Shown here piece by piece: positions 56,548 through 64,000 of a stretch of DNA of 64,000 nucleotides. The DNA lies in assembly GCF_016587435.1 (NCBI RefSeq), contig NZ_BNJJ01000015.1:62001-126000 (forward strand), given 5' to 3'. The position numbers and the translations under genes are program-made. This DNA is from Dictyobacter formicarum. Its GTDB lineage: Bacteria > Chloroflexota > Ktedonobacteria > Ktedonobacterales > Ktedonobacteraceae. The notes under the pieces are model-generated. The model was not told where the DNA came from and did no database searches. It saw only the letters and a program-made list of their open reading frames with translations. Numbering within the stretch: position 1 is the first letter of the stretch; the number at the start of each line of letters is the position of its first letter.

Positions 56548-56554
56548 ATCCCTC

Positions 56555-57301
56555 TCACTGGCCTGACGGACTTTTCTCCACTGCATAATGGAGCCATACC
56601 ATCCCTCCCTCTAGGAATTCCGTGCCGATAAGGCGTAACGATTGACCCTCAGCGGGCCGTTCATTGGCTTTGCCGAGATAATTAAAAATGCTCGGCACAC
56701 CAGCAAGGCCATCAATACCGGGATAGACCAGCAGGCTGATTTCATCGATCAATCCGGCTTTCAGGAAGAAGCCATTCGTCATGCCACCTCCTTCGAGAAG
56801 AAGGGTTTTGATGCCGAAGGTGTCACTGAGAACATTCATCGCATACTGCAGCTCTCTACTTTGGGATTCATTGCCCTCATCGCCCTTCGAGGCGGTAAAG
56901 AGGTAGGAAACGCCGTCATGATGAAGCTCAGCAAGGTAATCGTCCGATACGTTCTCTCTGAGAACAGCGATAATGTGGTCGCCATCGGCGTGGTCCTGTC
57001 CGTAATGGAGCTTCCCATGAAGATCGATGACGACCGCGACAGCGCGCCCGTTACGATTGCCGATGAACGGTTCGCGCAGGTCAATCATCGGTTTTTCGAT
57101 CTTGCGGGCGGTGCCTTTGGCATAATCCTCCATCGTAGTGCGTCCGACCATCCAGCCGTCGGCATGAAATCGACTGGAAATTTGGTTGTAGTATCCGTGC
57201 AAAAGTGTCTCATCGATTCCGGCGGCAGGTTTGGCCCACCGATCAACCAGCAAGCGACCGTCAACTGAACTGACCATATGACAAATAATTTTAGGATGCA
57301 T
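56555..57301 (-). CDS. Dihydrofolate-reductase-like (RibD C-terminal domain) protein
   Basis: 248 residues. MHPKIICHMVSSVDGRLLVD at the N-terminus, DGWMVGRTTMEDY, and near the C-terminus GIKTLLLEGGGMTNGFFLKA and IDEISLLVYPGIDG are the RibD/HTP-reductase signature. Likely an NAD(P)H-dependent reductase of a pteridine- or pyrimidine-like substrate; not part of a riboflavin operon here. Start ATG 57301, with the open frame further upstream lacking similarity. Confidence 0.85.
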   Translation of the reverse strand: MHPKIICHMVSSVDGRLLVDRWAKPAAGIDETLLHGYYNQISSRFHADGWMVGRTTMEDYAKGTARKIEKPMIDLREPFIGNRNGRAVAVVIDLHGKLHYGQDHADGDHIIAVLRENVSDDYLAELHHDGVSYLFTASKGDEGNESQSRELQYAMNVLSDTFGIKTLLLEGGGMTNGFFLKAGLIDEISLLVYPGIDGLAGVPSIFNYLGKANERPAEGQSLRLIGTEFLEGGMVWLHYAVEKSPSGQ

Positions 57302-57510
57302 ACCGACTTTACACTCTTTTCTATCATGTTTGTTCCGCGATAAAGTCATCAATGCTGATGACCCTGACTTGCTTCGGAAAACTTTTTCCATGAGTATTCG
57401 CTGATGAATTGGCCCCTCTATCTGACAGGTCTCATGCCTATACAATGGCAGATCTTTCCTCAAAGGGACGTCCCAACTTATCTGGAACAGTATCCTCTAT
57501 CTGAGAGCAG

Positions 57511-57580
57511 TATAGACGCTCTGGAGCGCAGGGTAATAGAATAATTGCGGAAAATGATTGCCTGATGCTGCAGAATTTCC
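57511..57580 (+). repeat. AraC-leader repeat, copy 2 (diverged)
   Basis: Related to 60311-60380 (TAGAATAATTGCGGAAAATG, then ATTGCCTGATGCTGCAGAAT), about three quarters identical by eye. It stands before the AraC N-terminal fragment at 57616. Confidence 0.6.
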
Positions 57581-57615
57581 CAAGAGATGATAGAGAAACC
57601 AGAGAAGAGATTGCT

Positions 57616-57830
57616 ATGGATGTGATGATGCGCACGCGAGGCCGAACTGATGCAAGCCAACCGTGAGGCTCTGGTGGAGCGGATCGGGCAGGCCATCCGC
57701 GAAGATGGGACCGCCCAATCGCTCCAAGGGTTGCATCTGTATCGCCACTTTGTGCCTCTGGAGCGGGTTTACTGTGTGGTCGAGCCATTTCTATGCATGG
57801 CTGCGCAAGGCAGCAAGGAGTTCCTGTCTA
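57616..57830 (+). pseudogene. AraC-family regulator, N-terminal fragment
   Basis: Starts like the intact AraC gene at 60416 (ATGGATGTGATGATG), shifts frame, then reads QANREALVERIGQAIREDGT, LQGLHLYRHFVPLERVYCVV and AAQGSKEFLS, closely matching that protein. It ends abruptly at 57830 against the 3' end of an inverted dehydrogenase fragment. No DNA-binding domain left. Confidence 0.8.
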
Positions 57831-58623
57831 GAACTCTAAAACGATGCGGCCCCGAACCCCACCACGATCGAGCATCCGGTGCGCGTCGACTGCCTGGTCG
57901 GCTGGAAACACGGCGGTCACCCTGAGAGTAAGGACTCCGGACTCGACCTGCTCGGCCAAACGCGCAATGTCCGCGTGGTCAGTCACTGAACCGCGGACAT
58001 TGATCCGGTGCACGGTGATGTCGCGGCCTGGCTCACCATCCCAGAAACGCACGACGACGATTTGCCCGCCGTTGCGGATTGCCGGGGTGATCTGCTCGCA
58101 CAACAACGCGCCGTCGGCGACTGCGTCGAGCCTAGCGGACACGACATTGCGGAACCGTTGCGCCATACCGTCGCCACGACGCACAATCTCACTGGCACCG
58201 AAGGAGCGGATGAGGTCGACGTCAGTCTCAGCGGCGTCTGCGACCACATGAAGACCCTCGGCGGCCGCAAGCTGGATTGACGTAGCCGCCGAAGGCACCG
58301 GCTCCGCCGGTAACTCCCAGCGTGGCGCCGGCGGGCAGCGCGAGGGTGTTAAGAGCAACGCGGGCAGTGAGAGCATTCATCAGGAATGTCGACGCCTCAA
58401 CAAAGGTCGATCCCGTTGGCTTGCGGGCAACCGAGGATGCCGGGACGACGACGTACTGACTGTAGCCGCCGTAGCTGCCGTGATTGTCGACGACTGCCAC
58501 GACATCCTGGCCGACTGACCAGCCATGCGACCGTTCGGCTCCGTCGCCGACCTCGTCGATAGCCCCGGCAATATCCATTCCTGGAATGAACGGCGGCTGC
58601 AAGCTTGCGTAATAGTCGCGCAA
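57828..58623 (-). pseudogene. MDR-family quinone oxidoreductase, N-truncated and frameshifted
   Basis: Begins within the catalytic domain (MRDYYASLQPPFIPGMDIAG), then ALTARVALNTLALPAGATLG and VTGGAGAFGGY. An indel near 58280 shifts to IQLAAAEGLHVVADAAETDV, LIRSFGASEIVRRG and DRGGVRGRIVLEF. The first ~60 residues are missing, replaced by an MFS fragment. Convergent with the AraC fragment. Confidence 0.8.
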
Positions 58624-58735
58624 GCGGCAACGGCAGGAATGCTATGCCCGTCTGGAACGGGCTGTAGCCTCTGCCGTTTTGCAGGAATTGTGAGAAGAAG
58701 TAGAGAAAACTAAAGCTCGCACCAATCCAGCACAA
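58624..58735 (-). pseudogene. MFS (EmrB/QacA-type) transporter fragment
   Basis: Minus strand gives GASFSFLYFFSQFLQNGRGY and SPFQTGIAFLPLPLA, one helix and loop characteristic of DHA2 drug exporters, fused to the dehydrogenase fragment at about 58623. No other part of the gene is nearby. Confidence 0.6.
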
Positions 58736-58804
58736 CCATGAAATAGCTCATGAGAATTATTGCTAAGATCGTTGTGCGCCGTCCAGCCGTTTCTTTCACG
58801 TTTT

Positions 58805-59848
58805 CTACATCGCCCCTACTTTGATCAGGGATTTAATCGCGCGGCGCTCATCCATCGCGGCATAGGCGTCGGCAATATGGTCAAGATCGGTGGTGAAATC
58901 AAAGACGCGGCCCGGGTGAATCTTACCAGTGAGGACCGCATCCAGCAGTTCAGCCATGTAGGCACGAGCCGGAGCGGGACCACCGCGCATCCCAACATTG
59001 CGATAGAACGTCCCCTCGGCCGGAATCTCTACATCGTGTGGCACACCAACACGACCGACAATCGAGCCGGCTCGCGCAATCGCAAAGGATGTCTGGTTCG
59101 CTTCCTTTGTTCCGACACACTCAAGCACCGCGTCAACACCGATGCCATCCGTCAAAGCCATGATGGATTTGACGGCCTCATTACCACGCTCCTCGACAAT
59201 GTCAGTTGCACCGAACTCATGAGCAAGCGCCTGGCGCTCAGCTTGGCGGCTCATCACAATAATGCGCCTGGCACCGAGGAGCTTGGCGGACAGCACTGCA
59301 GACAAGCCAACCGCACCATCACCAACAACAGCCACGGTGTCTCCCTGTTTCACCCCAGCCGAGACTGCCGCATGATAGCCAGTAGCCATCACGTCTGAAA
59401 GGGTCAGGAGCGAAGCCAGTGTTTCATCAGAAAAATCGGAACCTGGAACAACAACGAGCGTACCGTCAGCGTGTGGGACACGCGTAAACTCTGCCTGCCC
59501 ACCATCACCTTCGTTCCCCATGCCAAAGAAACCGCCATGCGTGCAGGCTGTGTGAAAACCGGCCTGACAGTTCGGGCACGTGCCATCGCTGAAAGCGAAA
59601 GGTGCAATGACGAAGTCGCCTTTCTTGATGTCTTTTACGTCAGTTCCGACTGCTTCGACCACGCCGATAAACTCATGACCGACCGGACCCTCTTGGTGTG
59701 GTGAGATCCCCCGATAAAACCAGAGGTCAGAACCGCACACACAGGCCCGTATAACACGTACGATGGCATCAGTCTGTTCTTGAATCGTTGGTTTTGGGCG
59801 TTCGCTTACTTCGATTTGGCCTTTACCCTTAAATATTGCTGTTTTCAT
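58805..59848 (-). CDS. Zinc-dependent alcohol dehydrogenase family protein
   Basis: 347 residues. Catalytic zinc ligands C38 (VCGSDLW) and H58-E59 (PVGHEFIG); structural-zinc loop CPNCQAGFHTAC has three of the four usual Cys, as is common in this subgroup; Rossmann motif VVGDGAVGLSAVL. R-Q in SRQAER after the second strand favours NADP. AAAGGAGATG before the ATG. Intact and well conserved; alcohol/aldehyde substrate unknown. Confidence 0.92.
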   Translation of the reverse strand: MKTAIFKGKGQIEVSERPKPTIQEQTDAIVRVIRACVCGSDLWFYRGISPHQEGPVGHEFIGVVEAVGTDVKDIKKGDFVIAPFAFSDGTCPNCQAGFHTACTHGGFFGMGNEGDGGQAEFTRVPHADGTLVVVPGSDFSDETLASLLTLSDVMATGYHAAVSAGVKQGDTVAVVGDGAVGLSAVLSAKLLGARRIIVMSRQAERQALAHEFGATDIVEERGNEAVKSIMALTDGIGVDAVLECVGTKEANQTSFAIARAGSIVGRVGVPHDVEIPAEGTFYRNVGMRGGPAPARAYMAELLDAVLTGKIHPGRVFDFTTDLDHIADAYAAMDERRAIKSLIKVGAM

Positions 59849-59917
59849 AACGACTTCATCTCCTTTTCACTCGTGATAAACCAAAATGCGACGTACGTCA
59901 TACCCCCTTTTTTTCGC

Positions 59918-60306
<389 letters not shown>

Positions 60307-60310
60307 TCAT

Positions 60311-60380
60311 TATAGACGCGCCTTCGTACAGGGTGGTAGAATAATTCTCGAAAATGATTGTCTGATTCTGCACATCTTCC
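60311..60380 (+). repeat. AraC-leader repeat, copy 3 (in front of the intact regulator)
   Basis: Leader of the AraC gene at 60416. Includes GAATAATTCTCGAAAATGAT and TGATTCTGCACATCTTCC. Two further copies at 56478 and 57511. A conserved leader in three places suggests autoregulatory sites or duplication of the whole locus. Confidence 0.7.
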
Positions 60381-60415
60381 AGATGGGCAAGACAGAAACC
60401 AGGAAAGGGGTTGCT

Positions 60416-61363
60416 ATGACTGTCATGATTTACCAGCAGGGAGAACATGAGGCCCTGTGGGTGCAAGCCAACCGCAAGGAACTGGTTGAGCGGATCGGGC
60501 GAGCCATCCGCGAAGATGGGACCGTCCAACCGCTCCAAGGGCTGCACCTGTACCGCCACTCCGTGCCTCCTGAGCCAGTTCACAGCGTGACCAATCCGTC
60601 GGTGTGCGTGGTGGCCCAAGGGAGTAAGGAGTTCCTCCTGGCCGAGAGCCGCTACCGATACGACCCCTTTCACTACCTTCTAGTGACGGTCGATCTGCCC
60701 ACCGTCGGCCAGATCCTGGAAGCCTCGAAGGAGCGACCCTACCTCGGTTTCCGTCTGGATCTTGTCCCCACTCTTGTCACTTCGGTCATGCTTGATGCCG
60801 GCCATGCCTCACCGAGAGATCGTACGGATGTGAAGGCCATCGATGTTAGTCCGTTGGACGGAAACCTGCTGGACGCTACCGTGCGGCTGGTAAGGCTCCT
60901 GGATTCCCCTACCGAAGCGCCGGTCCTTCTGCCGCTGATCACACGGGAAATTGTCTATCGGCTCCTGATGGGTGAGCAGGGTGCCCGGCTCCGCCACCTG
61001 GCGACTCCGGAGGGGTACTCTTCTCGCATCGCGAGGGCGGTCGAGCGGCTCCGTCACAACTTCGACCAGCCTCTGCGCGTCGAGCAGCTCGCCCGCGAAC
61101 TGGACATGAGCGTCTCGGCGTTCCATCAGCACTTCAAAGCCGTCACCGCGCTGAGTCCCCTGCAATTCCAGAAGCGGCTGCGGCTGCAAGAGGCGCGGCG
61201 TCTGATGCTTTCGGAAGATCTCGATGCTCAAGGAGCGGCTTATTGCGTGGGCTACCAGGATGCCTCCCACTTCAATCGCGAGTACAAAAGCCTCTTCGGC
61301 GTTCCACCCATGCGCGACGTGCAACGGCTGCGGGAAGAGGTTCTCACCTATTCTGACCGCTGA
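60416..61363 (+). CDS. AraC-family transcriptional regulator
   Basis: 315 residues. N-terminal AraC_N domain (LHLYRHSVPPEPVHSVTNPS, VCVVAQGSKEFLL) and C-terminal double HTH: RVEQLARELDMSVSAFHQHF and AAYCVGYQDASHFNREYKSL FGVPP. Such AraC_N regulators commonly control a neighbouring alcohol/aldehyde dehydrogenase or aldo/keto reductase; here those lie immediately upstream, divergent. AGGAAAGGGG before ATG 60416. Confidence 0.9.
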   Translation: MTVMIYQQGEHEALWVQANRKELVERIGRAIREDGTVQPLQGLHLYRHSVPPEPVHSVTNPSVCVVAQGSKEFLLAESRYRYDPFHYLLVTVDLPTVGQILEASKERPYLGFRLDLVPTLVTSVMLDAGHASPRDRTDVKAIDVSPLDGNLLDATVRLVRLLDSPTEAPVLLPLITREIVYRLLMGEQGARLRHLATPEGYSSRIARAVERLRHNFDQPLRVEQLARELDMSVSAFHQHFKAVTALSPLQFQKRLRLQEARRLMLSEDLDAQGAAYCVGYQDASHFNREYKSLFGVPPMRDVQRLREEVLTYSDR

Positions 61364-61617
61364 GCCAGAATGCCCGTCCGATACGGCATCGTCCATTTCA
61401 TAATGATAAGTAATTCTCTCTTGTAAGAACACCTGCCAAGAGAAAATAGAACACATTGCTTTGTGATCGAGCTTTATACGTATCCTGAGCCTGCCTCTAT
61501 AAGACATGCCCCACAGAACGACTCACCCGATCGTGACAAACCCTTGATCAATTGGCCTTTTTTGATCCAGTTTCCTTAGCGTTGTTTTTCGTTCCATTCA
61601 TACTCAATGGCCATATG

Positions 61618-61806
61618 CAAGATGCCTTAGAAGAACTTTGAGAAGCAGGCAAAGAAGTGCTGGCTTCTGATGTAGCCCGGTTGTCTCCGTTGATCTCCCA
61701 GCACATCAATTTCTCGGGCACGTATCATTTTCACTTACCCGACAATCTTTCTGCTGGGCAACATCGTCCATTGCGCACACCAGAGCAGCCTGACGACGAA
61801 CCATAA
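61618..61806 (+). pseudogene. Tn3-family transposase C-terminal fragment, one in-frame TGA
   Basis: Reads HMQDALEEL, TGA (61639-61641), EAGKEVLASDVARLSPLISQ, HINFSGTYHFHLPDN, TAA 61806. The ARLSPxxxxHINxxGxYxF block is the very end of Tn3-type TnpA; Arg is usual at the TGA position. Everything upstream is missing. Confidence 0.7.
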
Positions 61807-61825
61807 AAATGGTTCTTCCCCTATG

Positions 61826-61874
61826 AAAGAGCAGAAGGTGCCTCCGTTCTATGCGCCTTCTGCTCTTTTTACCG
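61826..61874 (+). terminator. Rho-independent terminator
   Basis: AAAGAGCAGAAGG ... CCTTCTGCTCTTT stem followed by TTACCGTTTTTT. Lies just after the Tn3 fragment and also overlaps the end of the convergent SGNH gene remnant, so it may serve both directions. Confidence 0.75.
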
Positions 61875-62515
61875 TTTTTTCCTAAACCACTTTTCTGTTC
61901 CATTGCACCACAGACCCCAATCAGTGGCGTGATTGCCTGCTGCCACAAAGTTGATTTGTTGCGCATCCGCGTGATGAGTCGCCGGACCCGTCTCGTGAGG
62001 CAGGTACAAACTCACGGCCAAGTTTTCAAATGGTTGCACCGCCAGCGGAATCGGATCGCTGACCACTTCGGCACCTAGAGGAATCGTCACTTCCGTGTGT
62101 CCAGAGAATGTCACGGCCTTCACCGTATTCGACACAAGCTGCGCACCACTCAACTCAGTTCCGATTGTCGCCCGGCCAATTGTGACCGCCTGAGTGCCAA
62201 AGGTATTACTCAGTCGAATACGAACTGTCGTACCGCCTATGCTGGTGAAGAGAATATTCCGTACCGTCTGATCATCGAAACCATGTGCTGCCAGATCCGC
62301 GGGGAAAACGAGGGGATCAGGGAAGAAGCGGCTTGTGGACTTGCAGTCCAAGACCCTACCCACCCTGGTTTGCTCGTGGTTGTGCTTTGATGGATACTGG
62401 TCCTATTGAAGGCTCGCACTGGTTCCACCGAAAAAAACAAGGTGGTAGCAATCAGGAGAACAATGAGTAGAGCGCTGACCGAGAAAAATCGGCGTGTTGA
62501 GAGATGGAGTACCAT
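61869..62515 (-). pseudogene. Secreted SGNH/GDSL-type hydrolase, truncated and frameshifted
   Basis: Starts MVLHLSTRRFFSVSALLIVL (signal peptide) then WVGSWTASPQAASSLIPS, an N-terminal signature of SGNH esterases. After an indel near 62310: DDQTVRNILFTSIGGTTVRI, RLSNTFGTQAVTIGRATIG and LAVSLYLPHETGPATHHADA. It stops around ATDW, before the GDS catalytic block. Remnant of a ~400-residue enzyme. Confidence 0.75.
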
Positions 62516-62536
62516 GTTTGTTTTCCTTCTTAGAGA

Positions 62537-62926
62537 TTAGAGACCCTGACCAACGATGTGATGCACCTTCACAGAGAGAATCACACGCGGTTCATCCTGA
62601 TAACGCCAGGAACTTTCGTAGCGGTCGGACAGCGCATTATAAAAGACTCCATTGGGGTCTTCGTCTATTCGTTCAACCATCTCACGAAACTCAGCATAAA
62701 GGTGGGGATCATCCCTGTCTGCAATAGAAATGGAGACACGCGGGTCTCGCTGGATATTCTGATATTTCTGTCGATTGGTGGTATGGGTGAATTTGAGATA
62801 CTCCCCATCCCACAAAAACCACATTGGAGAAGACTGTGGCTCGCCGTGAGATCCAATCGTCGCAAGGAAGGCAAATGCCTTCGATTGCAAGATCTTCTGA
62901 ATCTTTGGATGATGTATGTCTATCAT
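62537..62926 (-). CDS. PPOX-class F420/FMN-dependent oxidoreductase
   Basis: 129 residues. KAFAFLATIGSHGEPQSSPM, FLWDGEYLKFTHTTNRQKYQ, NIQRDPRVSISIADRDDPHL and RVILSVKVHHIVG match the split-barrel PPOX family. Different subgroup from the one at 37133. Single gene, intact. Confidence 0.88.
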   Translation of the reverse strand: MIDIHHPKIQKILQSKAFAFLATIGSHGEPQSSPMWFLWDGEYLKFTHTTNRQKYQNIQRDPRVSISIADRDDPHLYAEFREMVERIDEDPNGVFYNALSDRYESSWRYQDEPRVILSVKVHHIVGQGL

Positions 62927-62999
62927 GTAAAATATCCTTTCTCTTCTTTTGAAGATCGGTACATGTTATTTTTATTGCCGCTGAAATGAGCCTATTGCC

Positions 63000-63228
63000 A
63001 CAGGCGGCCACACAATTTGCGATGCTTCGCCCCTGATCACGACCAGCACGGGCAGCCAGATCTCGTACTGAGGGGGCGAGCGGGTTTCCTCCGATGGAAG
63101 TCAGGACCGCTTTCCTGGCCTCATCAGGCGCGATCATCTCTACCTGCGCCCCATTGCTTTGCAACTGCTCCACCTGTTTCTCCAGGTTCCTCGGTGGATG
63201 CTGCGAGTCATTGGCATGGGTGTCCGCT
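63000..63228 (-). pseudogene. Patatin-like phospholipase, C-terminal fragment
   Basis: Reads HPPRNLEKQVEQLQSNGAQV, EMIAPDEARKAVLTSIGGNP and LAPSVRDLAARAGRDQGRSI. This matches the C-terminal end of bacterial patatin-like proteins; the catalytic Ser/Asp domain is absent. Tentative. Confidence 0.5.
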
Positions 63229-63281
63229 TCCCTCCATTGTCCTCACAGAGAACAGTATGACCAGTTTACTGCATGACCGAT

Positions 63282-64000
63282 CTAAGGGATGACCTTGCGG
63301 CGACGAAAATCCTCGAAAATGTTCAAGAACATCACTTCTGTGTCAACATACTCGTGGAAGCCAAAGCGACGAGCTTTTGAACCGTCCGCGAACATGTCAT
63401 AGTCCCAGGAGAAGACAAAATCACCGAAGCCCCAGGGCGCTATCTTTTGATAGGGGTGGGGAGCAAGCCCGTACTTCTCGATCATGGCATTCCAAAGTGG
63501 CTCCTTGTCGGCCATAACGACGTTCAGCGACATTGGCAGCGGAGGAGCCACCTCCAGGTCAAAGAAGTGCGCAATCTTCGGTCACATTTCGCTCCAGCGG
63601 AAAAGATCACCGTTGTTGATGTTGAACGCCTGATTGGCGCATCGTTCGTCGGTGGCGGTCCAGACGGTCGCATGCGCCAGTAGTCCCGCGTCGGTCATTT
63701 CTAGCAGCTTATCGTATGCGCCTGTCTTGCCTGGAAAGCGCAGCGGCAGCCCTAGTTCCTTCGAGATGGAGGTGTAGACTGCGATCACGGCGGCCAGATT
63801 CATCGGGTTGCCCAGTGCGAAGCCTCCGACCACAGATGGACGAATCGCTGACCACGTCCAGGTTTTGCCCTTCTGCCGCTGCTCAAGGAAGTTCTGCTGA
63901 TCAACATTGAACTCAGGAGGCATATGAGGGGCGTCAGTCCCGCTAGCTGGTGTCTTGAACGGGCCTAGATGCGCGCCATAGACCTTATAGCCCTGCATCA
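63282..64000 (-). pseudogene. PRISE-type SDR (progesterone 5-beta-reductase-like), in-frame TGA, start outside the window
   Basis: Frame open from the right edge: GYKVYGAHLGPFKTPASGTD, WSAIRPSVVGGFALGNPMNL, FNINNGDLFRWSEM, TGA (63582-63584), PKIAHFFDLEVAPPLPMSL, DFVFSWDYDMFADGSKARRF, GFHEYVDTEVMFLNIFEDFR, ending RRRKVIP. The TGA is exactly where these proteins have Trp (WSEMWPKIA). Colinear and otherwise intact, so a single TGG-to-TGA change. Catalytic Tyr region lies outside the window. Confidence 0.8.

Overview
The window looks like a piece of an IS-dense, soil-type Ktedonobacteria (Chloroflexota) genome. That placement is inference from gene content: a MalT/LAL-type giant LuxR regulator, a DUF5372-like/serine-recombinase pair, IS6, ISL3, IS4, ISAs1, IS3 and Tn3 remnants, secreted depolymerases, and many single-gene oxidoreductases with their own regulators. 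No rRNA, tRNA, CRISPR array or replication origin was seen. TGA is a normal stop for several intact genes, so the standard bacterial code applies.

Layout. 1-6.3 kb: the end of an FMN reductase, a divergent ArsR/MFS pair with clear operators, a DSD1-type PLP enzyme and a LapA-like membrane protein. 6.4-10.5 kb: a TmrB-like kinase split by a 1.9-kb large-serine-recombinase element, then a dead ISL3 transposase. 10.5-13.2 kb: hydrolases, a DUF1801 protein and a beta-carbonic anhydrase. 13.3-18.8 kb: an IS6 copy beside a secreted GH3 / GH18-like / S53 peptidase cluster. 19.7-23.5 kb: a hemopexin-repeat protein upstream of a long gene broken by several frame changes. 24.3-27.6 kb: a membrane-anchored HNH protein and an ISAs1 transposase split by a second copy of the recombinase element. 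28-30.3 kb: a UvrA-like ABC protein. 31-37 kb: IS4 and IS6 copies, two convergent truncated DinD genes and a HAD phosphatase. 37-42.3 kb: a PPOX flavoprotein, a TetR-controlled membrane protein, a thioredoxin-like protein and an epoxide hydrolase. 42.3-51.3 kb: a MITE-like palindrome, a frameshifted LAL regulator, a broken serine recombinase, SDR, VOC and quinone-reductase genes, and transposon debris. 51.4-54.2 kb: LysR divergent from an AhpD-like gene and a P450. 54.4-64 kb: SDR, aldo/keto reductase, DHFR-like, alcohol dehydrogenase and AraC genes mixed with fragments of the same families.

Two observations stand out. First, the AhpD/carboxymuconolactone decarboxylase gene (52473-53024) carries an in-frame TGA exactly at the second cysteine of its CxxC site, with a hairpin at bacterial-SECIS distance, so it is a candidate CxxU selenoprotein. 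Second, two apparently identical 1,895-bp elements encode only a large serine recombinase. Each sits precisely in a TC-R-ATCGCC site, and removing either one restores the interrupted gene. The element has no stop codon of its own and borrows one from the target.

Many otherwise good genes carry single indels or single stops. Some of this is real decay around mobile DNA; some may be consensus error in the assembly, and this should be settled before calling pseudogenes.
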